From positions 1 to 40,310 of the forward strand of contig JAKEIB010000179.1 in NCBI GenBank assembly GCA_022614705.1: a stretch of 40,310 nt of DNA. The letters run 5' to 3'. Positions 29,922 to 36,834 of this stretch are shown piece after piece. Numbering within the stretch: position 1 is the first letter of the stretch; each line of letters opens with the position of its first letter. This DNA comes from Planctomycetota bacterium (GTDB lineage: Bacteria > Planctomycetota > Planctomycetia > Pirellulales > Lacipirellulaceae). The notes under the pieces were generated by a model. It did no database searches. It was not told the DNA's origin and saw only the letters and a program-made list of their open reading frames with translations. Both the position numbers and the translations under genes were made by a program.

Positions 29922-30346
29922 GCGAGATCAACCAGGAGCAGCTTTACGGACGCTATATGGCACAAGAAGACGTTTCCGCAGCGCAGGCCAACCGCAAGCG
30001 CGACTGGCGCGACCGGCTCGACCAGAAGCTGCGACATAAGGCGCTTAACATCCCCATCGACCCAGACGATGAGGATGACCCGTTGAAAGTCACGAACACG
30101 ACAGTGCGTAACGGCTTCGACTGGAAGCATTTGGCGGTCATTGCCGCGGCGGGCCTCGGCGGAATGGGAATCTACCACTTCGCCGATAAGGAAGTCCCGC
30201 AGCAGACGGTGCCGCCAACGGTAAGGACAGCGCCGGAGGACGTGAGCCAGAAATTCGATGTGACGATTTACCAGAAGAACGCCGACGGCACATTCACGCC
30301 GTTCACCATGCCGCGCTTGCCGGAAGGGGCCGAGATCAAGCAATGA
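29918..30346 (+). CDS. Single-pass membrane protein
   Basis: A 142-residue protein. A charged N-terminal half (EDVSAAQANRKRDWRDRLDQ) is followed by a hydrophobic segment LAVIAAAGLGGMGIYHFA near residue 75, then a polar C-terminal half (SQKFDVTIYQKNADGTFTPF). The topology suggests a membrane anchor with an extracytoplasmic domain. It could be an accessory lysis or superinfection-exclusion protein. No family is recognised. ATGA overlap with the preceding gene sets the start. Confidence 0.72.
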   Translation: MSEINQEQLYGRYMAQEDVSAAQANRKRDWRDRLDQKLRHKALNIPIDPDDEDDPLKVTNTTVRNGFDWKHLAVIAAAGLGGMGIYHFADKEVPQQTVPPTVRTAPEDVSQKFDVTIYQKNADGTFTPFTMPRLPEGAEIKQ

Positions 30347-30430
30347 CGTTGCGCTGACCTGTCGTGTTGGTACTCGTCATGTTGCGCTGCAGCATTCTCA
30401 TTTCCGAGCAAGGCGATTGGAGATTTGCAG

Positions 30431-30718
30431 ATGGCAGATACAGAGAAACAGAACGGGAGGAACGTGTGGTGGCTCAGTCCGCTCCTTCTCGTGCTGGAAA
30501 AGTTCGGCTTTCCGACTGTGGCCTGCATCGCTTTTGCAGTGTTCGCCTATCGTACCATCGAATGGGAGCGCCAGCAAATGGTGCCGGCGCTGCAAGAGGC
30601 GGCCAAGAGCATCGACCGAAACACCGACGCGCTGGACTCCGTCAGCGTCGTTCTATCTGAGCTCCAGCAACAGCTGCCCCACGACGCGCGCAACGCGCAC
30701 TCCAGGAAGGACCCCTGA
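30431..30718 (+). CDS. Small membrane protein, holin-like candidate
   Basis: A 95-residue protein with one hydrophobic segment (GFPTVACIAFAVFAYRTIEW, with a second weak one, WLSPLLLVLEKF, before it) and a polar coiled C-terminus (LQEAAKSIDRNTDALDSVSV). Length and topology would suit a holin or a small accessory membrane protein, but no holin family signature is clear. The ATG at 30431 has GGAG eight bases upstream. The 84 bases before it hold no gene that I can see. Confidence 0.68.
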   Translation: MADTEKQNGRNVWWLSPLLLVLEKFGFPTVACIAFAVFAYRTIEWERQQMVPALQEAAKSIDRNTDALDSVSVVLSELQQQLPHDARNAHSRKDP

Positions 30719-30757
30719 CTGACAAAGTAGCTGCCACGAGGAAGTCATCCAGCGGAT

Positions 30758-31165
30758 GTGCCCGCCCAAGACGGTCACCATATGCAAGACCTGCTGCAAG
30801 CCGGACAGGCGTGGTTGGCCGACCAGCTCCGCGCGCACGTTGCCAAGGAGGTGACGTATCGCCGCGGCGCTGACGAAATAACGGTTCGAGCCACGATTGG
30901 CCGCACGCTCCTCAAGCTGGATGACGGCTACGGCGGCGTGCGAATGGTTTGGACGGATCGAGACTATTTAATCCGAGCGGCGGACTTGGTATTGGGAGGA
31001 AATCCAATACAGCCACAGCGCGGCGACCAGATTCTCGAAGCGCTGGGAACCCAATCGCATATCTACGAAGTGCTCGCGCCCGGCGACGAGCCGCCGTGGC
31101 GTTGGGCCGACCCGCATCGCCAGATGCTGCGGATTCATACGAAGTACGTCGCAACCGAGGCCTAG
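30758..31165 (+). CDS. Putative head-tail joining protein
   Basis: A protein of up to 135 residues (GTG 30758; ATG 30782 would give 127). QDLLQAGQAWLADQLRAHVA leads to beta strands (EVTYRRGADEITVRATIGR, then WTDRDYLIRAADLVLGG and RGDQIL). The pattern resembles the small beta-sandwich head-tail connectors of lambda-like phages. Its place before the neck gene supports that, but the family is not certain. Neither start has a strong ribosome site. Confidence 0.65.
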   Translation: MPAQDGHHMQDLLQAGQAWLADQLRAHVAKEVTYRRGADEITVRATIGRTLLKLDDGYGGVRMVWTDRDYLIRAADLVLGGNPIQPQRGDQILEALGTQSHIYEVLAPGDEPPWRWADPHRQMLRIHTKYVATEA

Positions 31166-31241
31166 GCGCGGGAATGGGGACGGTGGCACGGCGCAAGCCG
31201 GCTGCCGGCTCCATTCGCGGGCCTCGCCTTGCAATGAGGAC

Positions 31242-31565
31242 ATGATGAATCGCCCAACGATTTCGGCATTCAACCACGGCACGGTCCGCGTCGGTGACGA
31301 GCTATCAACAGCCGAGCCACTGTGGATCGCGCCTTACACGGCAATTGGCGTGGCATCAACCGTCACGGGCGGCATCGATGTTTACGCGAGTTTCGATGGC
31401 GAGACCTATTTCATCTATGCGCCAGGTGTGTTCGTGGACCAAGGATACATCCGGTCGTGGAAAGCCCGCATTCCCGCTCAGTGGCTCAAATTCGTTGGCC
31501 GAGAGACTGCCGAAGCCCAGGCGATGCCCGACGGCACAATTCTGCAATGGGGCGCGAAATCATAG
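31242..31565 (+). CDS. Hypothetical virion-block protein
   Basis: A 107-residue beta-rich protein (TVRVGDELSTAEPLWIAPYT, VTGGIDVYASFDGETYFIYA, VDQGYIRSWKARIPAQWLKF). It looks like a small beta-sandwich, perhaps a virion component. No family is recognised. Adjacent ATGs at 31242 and 31245 make the start uncertain by one codon. The stop is immediately followed by the next ATG at 31566. Confidence 0.7.
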   Translation: MMNRPTISAFNHGTVRVGDELSTAEPLWIAPYTAIGVASTVTGGIDVYASFDGETYFIYAPGVFVDQGYIRSWKARIPAQWLKFVGRETAEAQAMPDGTILQWGAKS

Positions 31566-31991
31566 ATGGCCACGATCATCGACATTGCCGACTCCATCGT
31601 CGCGGAGCTGAATGCTGCCACGTTCAGCCAGCCGGTTTCGGCGGTGCGGCACTACGCCCCGCAGTTCGAAATGACTGAGATGACGACACTCCACGTGACC
31701 GTCGTCCCGAAGGGACTTTCGTCACAGCTACTTGACCGCAGCCGAGACACGTTCGAGTACCTGGTGGACGTGGCCGTGCAGCAGAAAGTGGATCAGACGA
31801 ATCCGTCGCTTGATGCATTGATGAATCTGGTGGAGGAGATTGCCGACCACTTTCGCGCGGCTTCACTCGCCAGCTTTCCGAACGCCAGGTGCGTCGAAGT
31901 GAAGAACGAACCGGTTTACTCGCCCGAGCACCTCACGGAGTTAGGCCAGTTCACTAGCGTGCTGACGCTCATATTCAAGGTGTGGCGATGA
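31566..31991 (+). CDS. Tail completion/neck-type protein
   Basis: A 141-residue protein with an N-terminal helix (IIDIADSIVAELNAATFSQP), a beta core (TTLHVTVVPKGLSSQLLDRS, EYLVDVAVQQKV) and a helix (LDALMNLVEEIADHFRAA). This arrangement is that of phage tail-terminator or head-tail completion proteins. It precedes the gp10/virion-morphogenesis gene, with ATGA overlap, as in HK97-like gene orders. Assignment rests on fold pattern and order. Confidence 0.72.
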   Translation: MATIIDIADSIVAELNAATFSQPVSAVRHYAPQFEMTEMTTLHVTVVPKGLSSQLLDRSRDTFEYLVDVAVQQKVDQTNPSLDALMNLVEEIADHFRAASLASFPNARCVEVKNEPVYSPEHLTELGQFTSVLTLIFKVWR

Positions 31992-32380
31992 TCGCGATGC
32001 GCGCCAAGACGATGCTCGACAAGCAAAAGCTTCGGACGAAGTTCAGGCAAGCTAACTTCAAGAATCTCGGCCATGCTGGCGCCGCGCTGCGGCTCACGGC
32101 GCGCCGCAGTATACGCACACGCCAAAAGCCGTCGCCGGCTGGTACGCCGCCTCACACGCGCCGTGGGCAGCTGCGCCGCGCTATCGCGTATTCGGTGGAT
32201 AAACAGCGCCAACTGGTGGTGATCGGACCTGAGCGGGAAGCAGTTGGCACGAGCGGTTCGGCGCACGAATTCGGCGGCCGCTATCGCCGTGAGCGTTACC
32301 CGCGGCGGCCATTCATGGGTCCCGCACTCGAAAAGATTCAGGACCGCTTGCCCGGTTTCTGGGCTAACTCGGTCCGCTAA
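31988..32380 (+). CDS. HK97 gp10/virion-morphogenesis-like protein
   Basis: A 130-residue basic protein with the C-terminal signature SAHEFGGRYRRERYPRRPFM followed by GPALEKIQDRLP. This is the hallmark of HK97 gp10-like and Mu gpG-like neck or tail-completion proteins. The N-terminal helix is strongly basic. The ATG at 31988 overlaps the preceding stop. It follows the neck gene and precedes the tail-tube genes, as expected. Confidence 0.83.
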   Translation: MIAMRAKTMLDKQKLRTKFRQANFKNLGHAGAALRLTARRSIRTRQKPSPAGTPPHTRRGQLRRAIAYSVDKQRQLVVIGPEREAVGTSGSAHEFGGRYRRERYPRRPFMGPALEKIQDRLPGFWANSVR

Positions 32381-32396
32381 TGAAGGAATTGCGCTA

Positions 32397-32837
32397 ATGG
32401 CAGTGAGACTCGGACTCGACGCCAAGTTGTATCGCAACACGACGCCCGGCGGCGGCCCCACCTGGGACCTTGTGGGCAACGTGCGTGACGTGACGCTCAA
32501 CCTTGAAACCGGCGAGGCGGACGTCACGACGCGCGGCAACAACGGATGGCGGGCGACGGTCGGAACGCTCAAGGACGCCTCGATCGAGTTCGAGATGGTT
32601 TGGGATACGGGCGACGCCGACTTCACTGCCTTTAAGGACGCGTTCTTCAACGGCACTTCGATTGAACTGGCCGTGATGGATGGCAATATCGCCTCGGCTG
32701 GTTCCCAGGGACTGCGGGCCGAGTGCCGAATCATCAACTTCACCCGCTCCGAAGCACTGGAAGAAACAATCACGGTGAGCGTCACGGCAAAGCCTACTTA
32801 TTCCGCCAACCCTCCATCGTGGCTCGTAACATCGTAG
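32397..32837 (+). CDS. Major tail tube protein, copy 1
   Basis: A 146-residue tube protein (MAVRLGLDAKLYRN ... NVRDVTLNLETGEADVTTRG, GTLKDASIEFEMVWD, FTRSEALEETITVSVTAKPT). The beta-rich pattern with an ITVSVTAKPTY end is typical of siphovirus tail-tube subunits that stack as hexamers round the tape measure. The ATG at 32397 has AAGGA nine bases upstream. The next gene encodes a clear paralogue. Confidence 0.83.
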   Translation: MAVRLGLDAKLYRNTTPGGGPTWDLVGNVRDVTLNLETGEADVTTRGNNGWRATVGTLKDASIEFEMVWDTGDADFTAFKDAFFNGTSIELAVMDGNIASAGSQGLRAECRIINFTRSEALEETITVSVTAKPTYSANPPSWLVTS

Positions 32838-32847
32838 GTTCTCGCAT

Positions 32848-33303
32848 ATGGCTATTAGGCTCGGTCTCGACGCCAGACTCTATCGCAACACCGGCAATCC
32901 CGGCAGCTTGCTGTTCGAGCTGGTCGAAAACGTTCGCGACTTGACACTCAACCTGGAGACGGGTGAAGCGGACGTCACCACGCGCGGCAATGCCGGTTGG
33001 CGTGCGTCCTTGGGCACGCTCAAAGACGCGTCGATCGAATTTGAAATGGTGTGGAACAGCGAAGACGTTGACTTCGTGGTGTTTAAAGACGCGTTTTTCG
33101 CCGGCGATCCGATCGAGCTATTGGTGATGGATGGCGAGGCGAGTTCTCCGGAGTCGCAGGGGCTACAGGCGCTGTGCCAAATCATCAGTTTCACGCGAAG
33201 CGAAGCGCTCGAAGAGGCAATCACCGTCAGCGTTACGGCGAAGCCGACGTACTCGGGCACTCCGCCGGCGTGGGTACTTGGTCCGATAGAGTTCGACGCT
33301 TGA
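32848..33303 (+). CDS. Major tail tube protein, copy 2 (tandem paralogue)
   Basis: A 151-residue paralogue of the preceding gene, with about two thirds of residues identical by eye. VRDLTLNLETGEADVTTRGN, GTLKDASIEFEMVW and FTRSEALEEAITVSVTAKPT are shared almost exactly, while the ends (for example PAWVLGPIEFDA) and an internal loop (NSEDVDFVVFKDAFFAGDP) differ. Eleven bases separate the two genes. It is probably a second tube or a specialised ring subunit, not a broken copy. Confidence 0.83.
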   Translation: MAIRLGLDARLYRNTGNPGSLLFELVENVRDLTLNLETGEADVTTRGNAGWRASLGTLKDASIEFEMVWNSEDVDFVVFKDAFFAGDPIELLVMDGEASSPESQGLQALCQIISFTRSEALEEAITVSVTAKPTYSGTPPAWVLGPIEFDA

Positions 33304-33323
33304 TGTGTTAACAGAAGGGAATC

Positions 33324-33824
33324 ATGCATACCTTTGCCGATAATTTGGGCCGCACGTGGTATGTGGCAATCAATGTAGCGACGATCCGCCGCGTCCGCGA
33401 TGTACTGGACGTTGACCTGTATCAACTCGTCGACGACGGGATGCAGGCGCTCGGCCGGCTCGTGTCCGATCCTGTACGGCTGGCGGATGTGCTGTATGTC
33501 CTTTGCAAGGACGACGCCGATGCGAAGAACATTTCGGATGAGGATTTTGGGCGCGCGTTGGCCGGCGATGCCATCACGGCGGCTGCCGAAGCGTTTGTGG
33601 AGGAACTCGTGGATTTTTTCCCCGACGAGCGGAGTCGAGCAGCGCTCCGCCGGGTGATCGCGGCGGGCCGCGAGGTGCGGACCAAGCTGCTCGACCATGC
33701 GGAGACGATGCTCGAGGCGCTCAATCCCGACGAGTGTGCCAACAGCTTGATCAACTCGTGGACGAACTCGCCGGCATCCTCAGCATTGACCCCGGTCCCT
33801 TCAAGCTCCGGCAACTGGTCGTAA
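33324..33824 (+). CDS. Tail assembly chaperone, upstream (G-type) product
   Basis: A 166-residue protein in the gene position between tail tube and tape measure. The N-terminal helices (NLGRTWYVAINVATIRRVRD) lead to VLDVDLYQLVDDGMQALGRL, VEELVDFFPDERSRAALRRV and a low-complexity Ser/Asn end (NSWTNSPASSALTPVPSSSG). Chaperones here often come as an overlapping pair in two frames, one wrapping the tape measure. The 3' 91 bases overlap the next gene in the -1 frame. No catalytic motif. Confidence 0.78.
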   Translation: MHTFADNLGRTWYVAINVATIRRVRDVLDVDLYQLVDDGMQALGRLVSDPVRLADVLYVLCKDDADAKNISDEDFGRALAGDAITAAAEAFVEELVDFFPDERSRAALRRVIAAGREVRTKLLDHAETMLEALNPDECANSLINSWTNSPASSALTPVPSSSGNWS

Positions 33825-34030
33825 TGGCCGAGGCCAAGACCCGCCAGGCGTGGAACCACACGGCGTCGATTCTGGCCATGCTCGCCAACGTCCACCGCGA
33901 CCCGAAGAAGTCACGTGCTCTACGCCCGGCCGACTTCCATCCGCACCTTCGTCATGAAAAACCCATCATCACGAAGGTGGGAATCAATGTGTTGAAGCAG
34001 GTATTCGTGGACCGCCGCTCGGGAGGGTAA
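33734..34030 (+). CDS. Tail assembly chaperone, downstream (T-type) product
   Basis: A 98-residue frame in the -1 phase relative to the preceding gene, from GTG 33734. Its content (CQQLDQLVDELAGILSIDPG, PFKLRQLVVMAEAKTRQAWN, HTASILAMLANVHRDPKK) is clearly coding and is the usual second part of tail chaperones. The ribosome site before the GTG is poor, so expression may be by a -1 frameshift that gives a fusion, or by re-initiation. No standard slippery heptamer lies in the overlap itself. Confidence 0.75.
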   Translation: MCQQLDQLVDELAGILSIDPGPFKLRQLVVMAEAKTRQAWNHTASILAMLANVHRDPKKSRALRPADFHPHLRHEKPIITKVGINVLKQVFVDRRSGG

Positions 34031-34036
34031 CGAGGC

Positions 34037-36028
34037 GTGGCCAGTTCGTCCAACATTCGCGCCGGCGCGGCCTACGTCGAGCTCTATGTCAAAGACAGCC
34101 GTCTGGTGAAGGGCCTCAATGCGGCGGCCGCCAGACTGAAGGCCTTTGGAGCCGGCATCACATCGATCGGCACTCGGCTGGCCGGACTTGGCGTCGGCCT
34201 CGTCGCACCATTCCTCGGTGCAGCCAAGTTGTTTGCCGACATGGGCAGCGACTTGGTGGATATGAGTCAGCGCACCGGCGCCAGCGTTGAGGCGCTTTCG
34301 GAACTCGGGTTTGCTGCCGAGCAATCGGGCAGCGACGTCGCTACGCTCGGGACTTCGCTCCACAAAATGCAGAAGTTCCTGGTCACGGCGGCCGAGGGCT
34401 CGCAAACGGCGAACGACGCGCTGGGCCAACTGGGACTCTCAATCGCTGACCTTTCGCGCCTCGCGCCGGAAGACCAGTTCTCGCTGATTGCCGACCGACT
34501 CAGCCAGATCGAAAATCCGGCGCTTCGCACCGCGATGGCGATGGAGATCTTCGGCAAGTCGGGCACAAAACTGCTTCCTTTGATGCAAGGCGGTGCGAAA
34601 GGTATCGAAGAACTTCGCCAGCAGGCCCGCGACCTGGGCCTCACGATGAGCACGGAGGACGCTCAGGCGGCCGAGGCGTTCGGCGACAAGCTCGACACCT
34701 TATGGAAAGTGCTGAAGCGGACTGCGTTCACCGTCGGCGCAACGCTGGCGCCACTGCTGACGCAGGTCGCGGACGCGATCATGCGTGCCGCAAAGACGAC
34801 GAGCGATTGGATCGCTCGCAACAAAGGCCTCGTCGTGACAATCTTCAAAGTCGGCGCAGCGATCCTGGCCGGCGGTGCGGCGCTCGTGGTGCTAGGCGGT
34901 GCGATTGGTGGATTAGGAGTCGTGCTCGGCGGCATTGCCACGCTCATCACGGCGGCCGGCGCAGCCATCGGCATGGTAGGCACGATTCTGGCATCACTGC
35001 TTTCACCAATCGGATTGGTGATTGCCGGTGTCGGGGCGCTTGCCGCCTACATTATCTATGCGACCGGCGCCGGCGGCGATGCACTTGCATGGCTTGGCGA
35101 CCAGTTTGGCGTTCTCAAAGATACGGCACTTGCCGCCTGGCAAGGGATTGGCGACGCGCTGGCGGCGGGGGATTTGGCGCTCGCGGCAAGAATCGTCTGG
35201 CTCACGCTCAAGATGGAGTGGCAGCGCGGCATTAACTTCCTCGAGGAGAAGTGGCTTGCCTTCAAAGGTTTTTTCGTGAGCGTCTGGCAGAACGCCGTGT
35301 TCGGGATCGCGCGCTTTATGACGGACGCCTGGGCCGGCATCCAGGTCGCGTGGCTTGAGACGATAACGGTCCAGGCCAATGCCTGGACGAACTTCATCGG
35401 CCTGTTGAAGAAAGGCTGGAACCATTTTGCTGGTTTCTTTCAGAAGGTGTGGGCGCGGATCAAGGGACTGTTCACGGATTCGGATGCCGACGCCGAAATC
35501 GCCCGTATCAACGAAGAAGTGGCTCGCCACGACGAGGCGATCAACGCCCAACGCGATGCAAAATTGGCCGAGCGCGGGCAAGCGCGGCAGAAAGACCGCG
35601 ATCGAATTGAGCGCGACCGGGTCGGTGCTCAGGGCGCGCTCGACGACATGCAGGCCGAAGAACAGCGCCGGCGGGAAGCGAAGCACCAGGCCGCGCTCAA
35701 GGAATCCGAAGACGAACTGGCCAAGGCGCGGCGCGAGTGGCAGGATGCGATCAAAGAGGCGGCCGACAAACGTCTGGAAGCCGAATCGCAAGGCCCCTCG
35801 CGGCTCAAGCGCCCGACAGCCGAATTACCGACGACTGCGGATCTCGAAACCCTCGTCACAGATACCCGCCGCAAGATCGATGTCGTCGGTTCGTTCAATC
35901 CGTTTGCCGCACGTGGGTTAGGAGCGGATTCGCTTTCGGAACGGACCGCTAAGGCGACCGAGCAGATCGCGGCCAACACGAAGCAGCTGGTTCGCGAAGC
36001 GCAGCACGGCGGCCTGGTCTTCGCGTAA
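34037..36028 (+). CDS. Tail tape measure protein
   Basis: A 663-residue tape measure protein. The N-terminal helical part (FGAGITSIGTRLAGLGVGLV and the TP901-like SERLLEFAAEQ pattern with SELGFAAEQSGSDVATLGTS) leads to a hydrophobic Gly/Ala block (about 270-345) suited to membrane insertion. A long charged coiled coil (about 470-590, QARQKDRDRIERDRVGAQGA and later) follows. It sets tail length and is ejected with DNA; at roughly 1.5 angstrom per residue this predicts a tail near 100 nm. The GTG at 34037 follows a Gly/Gly-rich end of the chaperone gene. Confidence 0.92.
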   Translation: MASSSNIRAGAAYVELYVKDSRLVKGLNAAAARLKAFGAGITSIGTRLAGLGVGLVAPFLGAAKLFADMGSDLVDMSQRTGASVEALSELGFAAEQSGSDVATLGTSLHKMQKFLVTAAEGSQTANDALGQLGLSIADLSRLAPEDQFSLIADRLSQIENPALRTAMAMEIFGKSGTKLLPLMQGGAKGIEELRQQARDLGLTMSTEDAQAAEAFGDKLDTLWKVLKRTAFTVGATLAPLLTQVADAIMRAAKTTSDWIARNKGLVVTIFKVGAAILAGGAALVVLGGAIGGLGVVLGGIATLITAAGAAIGMVGTILASLLSPIGLVIAGVGALAAYIIYATGAGGDALAWLGDQFGVLKDTALAAWQGIGDALAAGDLALAARIVWLTLKMEWQRGINFLEEKWLAFKGFFVSVWQNAVFGIARFMTDAWAGIQVAWLETITVQANAWTNFIGLLKKGWNHFAGFFQKVWARIKGLFTDSDADAEIARINEEVARHDEAINAQRDAKLAERGQARQKDRDRIERDRVGAQGALDDMQAEEQRRREAKHQAALKESEDELAKARREWQDAIKEAADKRLEAESQGPSRLKRPTAELPTTADLETLVTDTRRKIDVVGSFNPFAARGLGADSLSERTAKATEQIAANTKQLVREAQHGGLVFA

Positions 36029-36042
36029 GGAGTTTTTGGGCC

Positions 36043-36831
36043 TTGGCCACGATCCGTGAACGCTACGACAGCCGCGAAGCCACCGAAGGGGTCGAAAGCC
36101 CGTCGGTAGACCTTATATATATAGTCGAGGGCACCGAGGACGATGCGGCGGTACGGACGCTGGTTGAAGCGACGATTCCCGCGATTTACGTAGGCCTCCT
36201 GTTCCAGACCTACCACATCAATCATGTGGGTGGCGGTGTGTGGGAAATCACCGTCCGGTACGGACGGAAGGAAGCGAAGGATACCGGCGAATCGTCTTTC
36301 TCATTCGACACGGGCGGCGTTACGGCTCACATCACGCAGTCGCTGGCGACGATCAGTCGACATGCACCCTCGGGCACGGCACCGGATTGCCAAGGCGCGA
36401 TCGGAGTTACGAGTGATTCGGTCGAAGGCACCGACATCACCGTGCCGGTCTACAACTTCACGGAAACGCACTACCTTCCGATCGCCACAGTCACGGGCGC
36501 TTACAAAGCGGCGCTGTTTCAGCTCACCGGCAAAGTCAACAACGCTCCGTTCAAAGGCTTCGCACTCGGCGAAGTGCTGTTCTTGGGCGCAAGCGGCTCG
36601 CAGCGCGGTGTGGAGGATTGGGAGATCACGTATCGCTTCGCCGCCAGTCCAAACGTTACGGGCCTGTCGGTGGGCCCGATCAGCGGCATCAACAAGAAGG
36701 GCTGGGAATACCTGTGGGTGCGGTATGCCGACGCCGAGGACCAGAACGTCCTCGTGAAGCAGCCCATCGCCGCCTACGTTGAGCAAGTTTATCTGCTCGG
36801 CAATTTTTCGGCCCTGGGGATCGGAGTGTAG
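36043..36831 (+). CDS. Tail protein after the tape measure (distal-tail-like)
   Basis: A 262-residue beta-rich protein. Landmarks are VDLIYIVEGTEDDAAVRTLV, GGGVWEITVRYGRKEAKDTG, FSFDTGGVTAHITQSLATIS, then a long second half with WEITYRFAASPNVTGLSVGP and GWEYLWVRYADAEDQNVL. Position just after the tape measure suggests a distal tail or baseplate hub protein, though no known family signature stands out. The TTG start at 36043 follows TAAGGAG by 11 bases, a slightly long spacing. It is followed directly by the fibre gene. Confidence 0.7.
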   Translation: MATIRERYDSREATEGVESPSVDLIYIVEGTEDDAAVRTLVEATIPAIYVGLLFQTYHINHVGGGVWEITVRYGRKEAKDTGESSFSFDTGGVTAHITQSLATISRHAPSGTAPDCQGAIGVTSDSVEGTDITVPVYNFTETHYLPIATVTGAYKAALFQLTGKVNNAPFKGFALGEVLFLGASGSQRGVEDWEITYRFAASPNVTGLSVGPISGINKKGWEYLWVRYADAEDQNVLVKQPIAAYVEQVYLLGNFSALGIGV

Positions 36832-36834
36832 CGC

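Noticed and set aside
30756..30854. A 32-residue Cys-containing frame (MCPPKTVTICKTCC start)
   Set aside because: No ribosome site at a useful distance, and it overlaps the longer head-tail joining frame almost completely. Not enough support.
33614..33620. T-TTT-TTC heptamer as a programmed -1 frameshift site in the tail chaperone gene
   Set aside because: The -1 frame between it and 33734 reads as Arg/Gly/Pro-rich shadow, while the zero frame there is good coding sequence, so a shift this early would spoil the product.
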